Source: Pararhizobium qamdonense
Lineage (GTDB): Bacteria; Pseudomonadota; Alphaproteobacteria; Rhizobiales; Rhizobiaceae
Length of the DNA stretch: 64,000 bases
Direction of reading: 5' to 3'
Assembly: GCF_029277445.1 (NCBI RefSeq)
Contig: NZ_CP119566.1
Coordinates: forward strand, 510,501 to 574,500
Shown piece by piece: positions 1 to 7,517 of the stretch (position 1 is the first letter of the stretch; the number at the start of each line of letters is the position of its first letter). Below the pieces are notes generated by a model. It was not told where the DNA came from. It worked only from the letters and a program-made list of their open reading frames with translations, and ran no database searches. A program made the position numbers and the translations under genes.

Positions 1-3000
1 AAGGTCAGCGTGATTTTCTGGACCATCGCTGCGCCAAACCGCCAGGATATCGACAAGGCGGTCGATCGCTATCGTCACCCCGACAGCTTTAACCATGAGC
101 TTATCCACGCCTGGACCCGCTCGCAGGTACAGATGCGTCATGTCGGCGTCACCTCTCAGGAAGCCGCAAGCTTCCAGATGCTTGGCCGCTACCTGGTCTA
201 TCCCGACATGCAGCTGCGTGCGGATACCGCCACCGTGCAGGCCGGTCTTGCGCCGCAATCGGCACTTTGGCCGCTGTCGATCTCCGGCGATTTCCCGATC
301 TTTGCCGTCCGCATCAATGACGATATTGATCTGGGGATCGCTCGCGAAGCCTTGAAGGCGCAGGAATATCTGCGCTCGCGCGGCGTCACCGCCGATCTGG
401 TGATCATCAACGAGCGTGCATCGTCCTATGCACAGGACATGCAGCAAACGCTCGATGCGATGGCTGAAAACCTGCGCCTGCGCGGCCTGTCCGACGGTCC
501 GCGCCAGCATATCTTTGCGGTTCGCCGTGATATCATGGAGCCGCAGACCTGGTCGGCGCTGCTCTCTGCCTCGCGTGCCGTGTTCCATGCCCGCAACGGC
601 AAGATCTCGGACCAGATTTCGCGCGCCGAAAATCTGCTGGCCAAGCCTCTGCCCAAGGAAGACGTGCCCGCAGCACCGCTGCTGGCCATTATTCCGGAGA
701 GTGGCGGCGCCGGACCTGTCGAGATCACCGGCGATGGGCTGGATTTCTGGAACGGCTATGGTGGTTTTTCCGCCGACGGCCGGGAATATGTGACCCGGCT
801 GCGTGGCGGCGAAGCCACGCCGCAGCCATGGATCAACGTGATTTCGAACGAGTCGTTCGGCTTCCACGTTGCCGCCGAAGGCGCAGCGTTCACCTGGAGC
901 CGCAATTCGCGCGACTATCAGCTGACGCCCTGGACCAACGATCCGGTCATCAACCGTCCGGGAGAAGCGATCTTCATCCGCGACATGGACAGCGGTGCCG
1001 TCCTGTCGCCCTTTGCTGCGCTGTCGCGCCGCAAGTCGGTTCAGTTCGAAACGCGGCATGGCCTTGGCTATTCGGTTTTCCAGAGCACCCAGGATGGCCT
1101 TGAGATCGAGGTCGGGCAGACGGTGCATCGCACGGCGCCCGTCAAGTATCTGCGGCTGCGCGTCACCAATACCACTGGTGGAGCACGCCGCCTGAAGGTC
1201 TATGGCTATGCGGAATGGGTGCTCGGTAACAACCGGACAAAGACCGCGCCCTTCATCCTGTCGCATCAGGACGCAGTAAGCGGTGCGGTTCTGGCAACCA
1301 ATCCTTACAGCATCGACTATTCCGGCCGTACCGCCTTCATCGCGGCCAGCGAATTGCCGTCCGGGTTCACATCCAGCCGCCGTGAATTCCTCGGCCAGGG
1401 GGGCAGCATCTATGCCCCGCAGGCTGTGGTCGATGGGGGTACCCTGTTGGGTGCGGTCGAGGCCGATGGCGATCCCTGTGCCGCGATCTCGGTCGATCTG
1501 ACGCTGGAGGCGGGTGCTGCCCGTGAATTGACATTCTATATCGGCGATTCCGGCAATGCCGTACAGGCACTGGAGCATCTGGCCGAAGCGCGCAAGAGCA
1601 CGTTCGACGCGGTCCTCGAAACGTCCAACAGCTACTGGCAGGACTTTACCAGCGTGCTGCAGATCGAAACGCCCGACAAGGCATTCGACAACATGGTCAA
1701 TGCTTGGCTCCCCTATCAGAGCCTTGGGTGCCGCATCCTGGCGCGCTCTGCGTTCTACCAGGCCAGCGGCGCCTTCGGCTTCCGTGATCAGTTGCAGGAT
1801 ACGCTCGCGTTTATCGTGCACCGTCCGGAGCTTGCCCGGTCGCAGATCCTCAACGCCGCCGCACGGCAGTTTGCGGAGGGTGACGTGCTGCATTGGTGGC
1901 TGCCGAATACCGGTGCCGGCGTGCGCACGCTGATCTCCGACGATGTCGTCTGGCTCGGCCATGCCGTGCAGCACTATTGCTCGGTCACCGGCAACAAGGA
2001 CATTCTCGACGAGCAGATTGCCTTCATCGAAGGGGCAGCTCTTGAACCCGGCCAGCACGACAGCTTCTATCAGCCGACTGTGTCAGACCGGCGTGCCAGC
2101 CTCTACGAGCACTGCGCCATCGCGCTTGACCTTGCCATTGCCCGCAAGGGCGAAAACGGCCTGCCGCTGATCCTCGGCGGCGACTGGAACGACGGCATGA
2201 ACCGTGTCGGCATCGAAGGCCGCGGAACCAGCGTCTGGCTTGGCTGGTTCCTTGCCTCCACGCTGCGCTCCTTCCTGATCATTGCGCGCGAGCGTGGCGA
2301 TACCAAGCGGGTTTCCGCCTGGGAGGCACATCTGGAAAGCCTCAAGAAGGCTCTGGAGACGGCCGGCTGGGACGGCAATCACTATCGCCGCGGCTACTAT
2401 GACGACGGCACGCCGCTCGGGTCTGCCGAAAGCAGCGAGTGCCGGATCGATTCCATCGCCCAGTCCTGGAGCGTGCTGTCCGGCGAAGGGGATGCGGCCC
2501 GCTCGGCGCAGGCCATGGATGCCGTGCTGGCGGAACTGGCCGACGGCGATCATCAGATCATCCGCCTGTTCACCCCGCCGCTCTCGGGAACTGAGCAGGA
2601 CCCCGGCTATATCAAGGCCTATCCGCCCGGCGTTCGCGAAAACGGCGGCCAGTATACCCATGCCGCAACCTGGGTGGTGCTGGCGCTGGCGGCACAAAAC
2701 CGGACCGAAGACGCCTGGCGTGCCTTCGAGATGCTCAATCCGGTCAATCATTCCAAGGATCGCGACAGTGCGGATCATTATAGGGTCGAGCCCTATGTGG
2801 TTGCGGCCGACATCTATGGCGACGGCACCCTGACAGGGCGTGGCGGCTGGACCTGGTATACGGGGTCGGCGGCCTGGCTCTACCGTGCCGCAGTCGAAGG
2901 CATTCTCGGCATCCGCCGTCAGGGAGACAAGCTGATCGTCCAGCCCGTCCTGCCGAACGACTGGAATGGTTTCACCGCCACCCTGACCATCGACGGCAAG

Positions 3001-3102
3001 CCGCATGTGATTTCCGTGACGAAAAATGCGGAAAACGGTGAACCAGTCGTCAGCGTCAATAATACTGTCACAAAAAACGCGCATGAAGGCGTTTTGTTGT
3101 AG
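1..3102 (+). CDS. ndvB: Cyclic beta-(1,2)-glucan synthase, C-terminal part (5' end outside window)
   Basis: The reading frame is open from base 1, so this is the last 1033 residues of a protein that is about 2800 residues in the family. The visible part is the GH94 phosphorylase-like region. Signs of it are GDWNDGMNRVG (about residue 724 of the fragment), which carries the GH94 catalytic aspartate, and the later NGGQYTHAATW and GGWTWYTGSAAWLYR blocks. In Brucella Cgs and Agrobacterium ChvB the membrane-bound N-terminal part polymerises UDP-glucose into a beta-1,2-glucan, and this C-terminal domain trims chain length before cyclisation. The neighbours opgC and ndvA (glucan modification and export) support the call. 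The gene ends at a strong terminator. The glycosyltransferase and membrane domains are not visible here. Confidence 0.95.
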   Translation, partial: KVSVIFWTIAAPNRQDIDKAVDRYRHPDSFNHELIHAWTRSQVQMRHVGVTSQEAASFQMLGRYLVYPDMQLRADTATVQAGLAPQSALWPLSISGDFPIFAVRINDDIDLGIAREALKAQEYLRSRGVTADLVIINERASSYAQDMQQTLDAMAENLRLRGLSDGPRQHIFAVRRDIMEPQTWSALLSASRAVFHARNGKISDQISRAENLLAKPLPKEDVPAAPLLAIIPESGGAGPVEITGDGLDFWNGYGGFSADGREYVTRLRGGEATPQPWINVISNESFGFHVAAEGAAFTWSRNSRDYQLTPWTNDPVINRPGEAIFIRDMDSGAVLSPFAALSRRKSVQFETRHGLGYSVFQSTQDGLEIEVGQTVHRTAPVKYLRLRVTNTTGGARRLKVYGYAEWVLGNNRTKTAPFILSHQDAVSGAVLATNPYSIDYSGRTAFIAASELPSGFTSSRREFLGQGGSIYAPQAVVDGGTLLGAVEADGDPCAAISVDLTLEAGAARELTFYIGDSGNAVQALEHLAEARKSTFDAVLETSNSYWQDFTSVLQIETPDKAFDNMVNAWLPYQSLGCRILARSAFYQASGAFGFRDQLQDTLAFIVHRPELARSQILNAAARQFAEGDVLHWWLPNTGAGVRTLISDDVVWLGHAVQHYCSVTGNKDILDEQIAFIEGAALEPGQHDSFYQPTVSDRRASLYEHCAIALDLAIARKGENGLPLILGGDWNDGMNRVGIEGRGTSVWLGWFLASTLRSFLIIARERGDTKRVSAWEAHLESLKKALETAGWDGNHYRRGYYDDGTPLGSAESSECRIDSIAQSWSVLSGEGDAARSAQAMDAVLAELADGDHQIIRLFTPPLSGTEQDPGYIKAYPPGVRENGGQYTHAATWVVLALAAQNRTEDAWRAFEMLNPVNHSKDRDSADHYRVEPYVVAADIYGDGTLTGRGGWTWYTGSAAWLYRAAVEGILGIRRQGDKLIVQPVLPNDWNGFTATLTIDGKPHVISVTKNAENGEPVVSVNNTVTKNAHEGVLL

Positions 3103-3126
3103 CTGCCGGTCGAAGATGAGAATTGA

Positions 3127-3167
3127 AACCGGCTTTGCTCCAGACGGCGCAAAGCCGGTTTTGTTTT
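3127..3167 (+). terminator. Intrinsic terminator after ndvB
   Basis: A perfect 12-bp stem (3127-3138 with 3149-3160, aaccggctttgc / gcaaagccggtt) has a 10-base loop and is followed by a T-rich tail ending at 3167. It lies 25 bases after the ndvB stop, so opgC probably has its own promoter in 3168-3232. Confidence 0.9.
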
Positions 3168-3232
3168 GATCACCTGCATCAAAGTTGCGTCAATGGGGGC
3201 AGGGGCACTGAACTCGGACGAGACCATTCTGA

Positions 3233-4396
3233 ATGCTTCAAAAACTGCAATTCGAGCCGCCTGCCGGTCATGGCCAGGTGGGCGAAACCCAGACCGTACC
3301 CGCACAGCGCGATACCCGCCTCGATGTCTTCCGGGCGCTCTGCCTGCTGACCATTTTTATCAATCATGTGCCGGGGCAATATCTCGAATATCTAACGACC
3401 AAGAATTTCGGCTTCTCGGATTCGGCGGAGGCCTTCGTGCTGATCTCCGGCCTTTCGGCAGGGCTTGCCTACGGGCGCAAATTCACGATCGGCAACCGGC
3501 TTGCGCTCAGCCTGAAAATCTGGCGGCGCGCGTTTACGCTCTATATCGCGCATATCATGACCAGCATCATCACGCTGGCGATCTTTGCCGGCGGTGCGCT
3601 CTATTTCGGCCGTCAGGACCTGATCAGCGAGATCAATATCCGCCCTCTCGTCGATCACACAGAGCAGGGTTTTGTCGCCATGGTGCTGCTCGGCCATCAG
3701 CTCGGCTATAACAATATCCTGTCCATGTATGCTGTCGTCTTCCTGCTTCTGCCGGGCATGCTGTGGCTGTACGGGCGCAGTCCGTTCCTGCTGTTCATGG
3801 CATCGGCCGGCCTGTGGCTGGCGGCCGGGATCTTCACGATCGTGCCGATCAATTTTCTCGATGAAGGCTACTGGTTCCTCAATCCCTGGTCTTGGCAGTT
3901 CCTGTTCACCATCGGGATGATCTGCATGATGCGCGCGCGCGCCGGAAAGCCGATGGTGCGCAATCGGGTTCTAGTGGCAATATCAGCCAGCTATGTGACG
4001 CTATCCTTCTTCTGGGTGCTGCTGTCCTGGTGGAACATCGATTTTTCCTATGGCCTGCCGGCTGTGCTGACAGGGTTCGACAAAACGTTTCTGTCGCTGA
4101 CGCGGCTGCTGCATGTTCTGGCGCTTGGCTATCTGGTGGCAGTGTTTCCGGTGTTCAGCCGCATCTCGCGGCTTCGGATCGATCATCCGCTTGTTCTGAT
4201 CGGCCGGCATTCCCTGCCGGTCTTCATCTTCGGAACCATCCTTGCCATGGTTGGTCAGGTACTGCTGTTCGTGACGGGACGCGACCCGCTCTGGGGCTCG
4301 CTGTTCGTGCTGGCCGGTATCGGGCTGCACTTTGCCTATGCCCGCTATCTCGACTGGCTCGGTGGCCTGTCGCGCCCTGCGGCCGCCAAGGCATGA
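3233..4396 (+). CDS. opgC: OpgC-family glucan-modifying membrane acyltransferase
   Basis: A 387-residue polytopic membrane protein. After a short polar N-terminus comes the OpgC signature RDTRLDVFRALCLLTIF followed by NHVPG (residues 27-48), then about ten hydrophobic segments. OpgC proteins attach succinyl or related groups to osmoregulated periplasmic glucans, and this gene sits between the cyclic-glucan synthase and exporter genes. I infer that it decorates the NdvB product. The ATG at 3233 has only a weak ribosome-binding site (ggacgag); a slightly later start cannot be excluded. The stop overlaps the base of the terminator that serves the convergent ndvA. The donor group cannot be read from sequence. 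Confidence 0.85.
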   Translation: MLQKLQFEPPAGHGQVGETQTVPAQRDTRLDVFRALCLLTIFINHVPGQYLEYLTTKNFGFSDSAEAFVLISGLSAGLAYGRKFTIGNRLALSLKIWRRAFTLYIAHIMTSIITLAIFAGGALYFGRQDLISEINIRPLVDHTEQGFVAMVLLGHQLGYNNILSMYAVVFLLLPGMLWLYGRSPFLLFMASAGLWLAAGIFTIVPINFLDEGYWFLNPWSWQFLFTIGMICMMRARAGKPMVRNRVLVAISASYVTLSFFWVLLSWWNIDFSYGLPAVLTGFDKTFLSLTRLLHVLALGYLVAVFPVFSRISRLRIDHPLVLIGRHSLPVFIFGTILAMVGQVLLFVTGRDPLWGSLFVLAGIGLHFAYARYLDWLGGLSRPAAAKA

Positions 4397-4420
4397 AAAA
4401 GGCCCCGGTGTGGGGCCTTC
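4397..4420 (-). terminator. Terminator shared by opgC and ndvA
   Basis: An 8-bp stem (4399-4406 / 4412-4419, aaggcccc / ggggcctt) with a 5-base loop. On the minus strand it is followed by five Ts, so it is best as the ndvA terminator. On the plus strand it closes opgC without a clear T-run. Confidence 0.75.
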
Positions 4421-4446
4421 TCACTGTTTGGATCTTGACCTGATGA

Positions 4447-6204
4447 TCAGGCGGCGGCGTGGCTCTTGCGGACGTCGTCGTCCGTCAGGATGCCGCTTGC
4501 CCGCAGCAGGGATGCAAACCGGCCATTGCTCTGGCTCAGTTCGTGGAAGCCACCCATCTCGACGATCCGGCCGTGATCCATGAAGATCACCAGATCGGCT
4601 TCGCGCACCGTCGACAGGCGATGGGCGATGATAAAGGTGGTGCGATCCTTGCGCAGGTTGTCGATCGCAGCCTTGACGCGGTTCTCGGTTTCGACGTCAA
4701 GCGCGCTGGTCGCTTCGTCGAGCACGAGGATCGGTGCATTCTTCAGGATCGCCCGGGCAATGGCGATACGCTGGCGTTCGCCACCGGACAACCGGTTGCC
4801 ACGTTCGCCGACGCGGGTTTCGTAGCCATCCTGACGGCCCTCGATGAAGTCGTCTGCGGCGGCAGCCTGCGCAGCGGCCATGACGTCGTCCAGCGAGGCG
4901 TCTTCCCGGCCGAGGCGAATGTTTTCGCTGATCGAACGGTTGAGCAGGCCGGCATCCTGGAACACCGTGGCGATCGAGCGGCGCAGCGACTTGCGGGTGA
5001 CGGTCGAGATATCGACGCCATCGACAAGGATCTGGCCACCGGCCGGCTCATGCACACGCTGCAGGAGATTGACCAGCGTCGTCTTGCCGGCACCGGTCGG
5101 GCCAACGATGGCGATCGTCTGACCGGCCTTTGCCGTGAACGACACATTGCGCATGCCTTCGGTCGAATTGGCGAAGTTGAAGGAAATGTCGCGGAATTCG
5201 ACTTCGCCACGGACATTGTTCAACTCGCCGGCATCGGCAGGCTCTTCACGTTCACGCACCGAGTCTTCCAGCACGAAGAAGTCTTCCAGCTTGGCACGGG
5301 CTTCGAAAATCTGCGTCACGAAGGCTTTCATCTGGTCGAGGCGGCCAATCAGCAGGCCGGCAAAGCCGATGAAGGCAATGACGTCACCGATGCCGAGCTC
5401 ACCCTTCTGCACCAGGAAGGTGCCGATGACGAGGATGGCCATCATCGAAATGGTCGAGGCCATGCGGTTCAGCGCGCTGGCCAGCGCCCACCAGTCGAGG
5501 ACCGGCAACTGGGCGGAGATCAGCTTCTGGGTGAAATTCTTCAATTCGCGGGTTTCAGCCTCGATCCGGTTGTAGCTATGGACAACCGATACGTTGCTGA
5601 TCGAATCGGAGACATGCGAGAAGACCGTGTGATAATGGTCCTCAACCGAAGCCTGACCTTCCTTGGTGCGGGTCATGACGAACTTGCCGACGACCACATA
5701 GAGCACGCCGAGGACGACGAGCACGAGCGACAGGCGAACGTCCATGGCAAAAGCCGTGGGAACCAGAAGCGTCAGCGCAACCGCAGTCGCCAGGTGCTGG
5801 CGCATGAATTCGAGCCAGAGGCCGAACAGCGTTTCGCAGGCGCGCAGCAGGGTATGCAGCGCGTTGGATGTGCCGCGCTGTGTGTGCCAGGACAGGGGCA
5901 TCGAGATGATGCGGCCGAAAGCCTCGGTGATCAGCGTCGAGCGGCGGGTATGGGCCAGCCGGTCTGCCTCGCGGGCGACCAGGACGAAAGCGATCGTGTT
6001 GAAAACGCCAAGCGCTGCCCACATCAACAGCATGGGCGTAACCGTCTGTTTGGAGGTGATCGCGTCGATGATGCGACCGAATAGAATGGGCTCGGCAATC
6101 GTGATGACCGCCAGAACGATATTGGCGACAACGATGGCCGATACACGGAGCTTGTGGACGGCAAGATACTGAAGCGCTCTTGCATAGACCTGGAACAATG
6201 ACAC
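4447..6204 (-). CDS. ndvA: Cyclic beta-(1,2)-glucan exporter, ABC transporter with fused membrane and ATPase domains
   Basis: A 585-residue type-I exporter half-transporter. It has six membrane spans within residues 15-300 and then an ATPase domain with Walker A GPTGAGKT (368-375), signature LSGGERQ (472-478) and Walker B/D-loop DEATSALD (496-503). It moves cyclic beta-1,2-glucan from cytoplasm to periplasm; homologues are Sinorhizobium NdvA and Agrobacterium ChvA, needed for nodule invasion and plant attachment. The start is placed at the GTG at 6204 because agaggga lies 7 bases upstream and the product then begins (M)SLFQVYARAL like the family. The in-frame ATG at 6252 would add 16 atypical residues. 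The gene faces ndvB-opgC. Confidence 0.95.
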   Translation of the reverse strand: MSLFQVYARALQYLAVHKLRVSAIVVANIVLAVITIAEPILFGRIIDAITSKQTVTPMLLMWAALGVFNTIAFVLVAREADRLAHTRRSTLITEAFGRIISMPLSWHTQRGTSNALHTLLRACETLFGLWLEFMRQHLATAVALTLLVPTAFAMDVRLSLVLVVLGVLYVVVGKFVMTRTKEGQASVEDHYHTVFSHVSDSISNVSVVHSYNRIEAETRELKNFTQKLISAQLPVLDWWALASALNRMASTISMMAILVIGTFLVQKGELGIGDVIAFIGFAGLLIGRLDQMKAFVTQIFEARAKLEDFFVLEDSVREREEPADAGELNNVRGEVEFRDISFNFANSTEGMRNVSFTAKAGQTIAIVGPTGAGKTTLVNLLQRVHEPAGGQILVDGVDISTVTRKSLRRSIATVFQDAGLLNRSISENIRLGREDASLDDVMAAAQAAAADDFIEGRQDGYETRVGERGNRLSGGERQRIAIARAILKNAPILVLDEATSALDVETENRVKAAIDNLRKDRTTFIIAHRLSTVREADLVIFMDHGRIVEMGGFHELSQSNGRFASLLRASGILTDDDVRKSHAAA

Positions 6205-6662
6205 TGTCTTATCCCTCTTGGGCAGTTGGTTTGCGGTGCAATGAAAAAGCAACTGAGCATTTGCATCGCGGGAAATAGTTTCCGGGAAGAAAAGGCCGGT
6301 TCTCGGAAGTATTCATTCTCTCATCTTGGGCAGATGGAACGAAAATTCCAAAACTGAACGCCGTCTTCCTTCCGTCGTCATTCTCTTCAACCAACCGCAC
6401 CGGAAATCATCTTTTCACTTCGCCGCGCAAACTTGATTATGATAAACCGGTGCCGCAACTGAAAATTACAGACACATGGAGTTGATCATTCATAGCTTGC
6501 TATTTTTTGCGCCTTGAAGTTCGTTGATGATGCAGTGTTAGGTGGTCTCTTGACTGATGCAGGGATTATCGCGTTTGCAACATGAATGGGTGCTGAACGG
6601 CATATTCATGTTGCGGAGCAGCGGATCGGTCGGAGATTGAAAAATCTTTTGGAAGGGCATTT
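6205..6662. other. 458-bp divergent intergenic region, ndvA / luxR-type gene
   Basis: No coding pattern or RNA gene is visible. The region is AT-richer than its surroundings and must hold the ndvA promoter (minus) and the regulator promoter (plus). The only clear structure is the 11-bp inverted repeat listed separately. Confidence 0.6.
6577..6614. promoter_or_regulatory. 11-bp inverted repeat upstream of the LuxR-type gene
   Basis: Perfect arms gcaacatgaat (6577-6587) and attcatgttgc (6604-6614) are separated by 16 bases and end 48 bases before the ATG at 6663. It could be two half-sites for a dimeric regulator (possibly autoregulation) or a leader hairpin. It has no T-run, so it is not a terminator. 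It is not a classical contiguous lux box. Confidence 0.55.
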
Positions 6663-7403
6663 ATGAATATCACCTTGCTGGTGCAATTTTTGGCACTGAT
6701 AGACGAGATGAAAAGCAGGGACGAAATTGTTCAGGAGTTCGAGCGGCTTCTGGATCACTATGGTTTTGACTTCTATGGCATTGTCCGCCAGCCCAAGCCT
6801 GATGAAAATCCGTTGAGCCTGCTGCTCGCCGGCCGCTGGCCGGAGGGTTGGCCGCAGATCTATATCAAGAAGAAATACGTCATCATCGATCCGACCATCC
6901 GCTATCTCGGCCACGCGCAGCGCGGCTTTCGCTGGCGCGATACGCTGGTGGCCTTCCGCTCCGATCCACACCGCAAGCGCATGGAGCGCATGATGGTGGA
7001 TGCGCGCGGCCATGGCCTTCACGACGGCTATATCTTTCCGGTTCACGGACGCCGGGGCCTGCTCGGCAATATGACATTGGGCGGCCGGGTGGTCGATCTC
7101 AGCCCGGTCGAAATGAGCCTGTTCGACGCGATTGCCAAGAAGATATTCTGGCGCCTCCTGGAGCTTACCGATCCTTCGGTCCTTGCCGCCATGGTCTCCA
7201 ATGTCGATGTACAGATGACCCGCCGCGAGATGGAAGCGCTGCACTATCTGGCCGATGGCATGACCTCCAACGAGATCAGCAAGATCCTCGACATCTCCAC
7301 CCACACGGTCGATTGGTACATGAACGGTATCCAGGACAAGCTGAAGGCGAAAAACCGCCATCACGCCGTGGCCCTTTCGTTCCGGCTGGGGTTGATTTCC
7401 TGA
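6663..7403 (+). CDS. LuxR-family transcriptional regulator with autoinducer-binding domain (solo)
   Basis: A 246-residue protein with an N-terminal autoinducer-binding domain (about 15-165) and a C-terminal GerE/LuxR helix-turn-helix (about 185-246; TSNEISKILDISTHTVDWYM). The four residues that contact acyl-homoserine lactone in TraR (W57, Y61, D70, W85) are all matched here, W63, Y67, D76 and W91, with identical spacing of 4, 9 and 15. This suggests a genuine lactone receptor rather than a degenerate one. No luxI-type synthase gene is in the window, so it is a 'solo' here. The start is supported by aaggg a few bases upstream. It lies between ndvA and pyc. Target genes and ligand are unknown. 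Confidence 0.88.
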   Translation: MNITLLVQFLALIDEMKSRDEIVQEFERLLDHYGFDFYGIVRQPKPDENPLSLLLAGRWPEGWPQIYIKKKYVIIDPTIRYLGHAQRGFRWRDTLVAFRSDPHRKRMERMMVDARGHGLHDGYIFPVHGRRGLLGNMTLGGRVVDLSPVEMSLFDAIAKKIFWRLLELTDPSVLAAMVSNVDVQMTRREMEALHYLADGMTSNEISKILDISTHTVDWYMNGIQDKLKAKNRHHAVALSFRLGLIS

Positions 7404-7517
7404 CCGAAAATGAATCGGTCTGCACCGCCAATCTGAAATTGAACTTCACCTCACGAAACGCTAATAATTCTTTTCGCGGTGCAGCATTACCGTGTTTCAA
7501 GTCTTGAGGAGTCCGAC

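Noticed and set aside
4459..6084. A 541-codon plus-strand open frame
   Set aside because: Antisense to ndvA, which shows all ABC motifs. No ribosome site or family features.
6577..6614. Reading the inverted repeat as a classical lux box
   Set aside because: The 16-base spacer and arm sequence do not fit an 18-20 base contiguous lux box; it was kept as an unassigned operator or hairpin.
7420..7484. 9-bp inverted repeat (ctgcaccgc / gcggtgcag) before pyc as a terminator or riboswitch
   Set aside because: The 47-base loop and no T-run make it weak; no riboswitch family is recognised.
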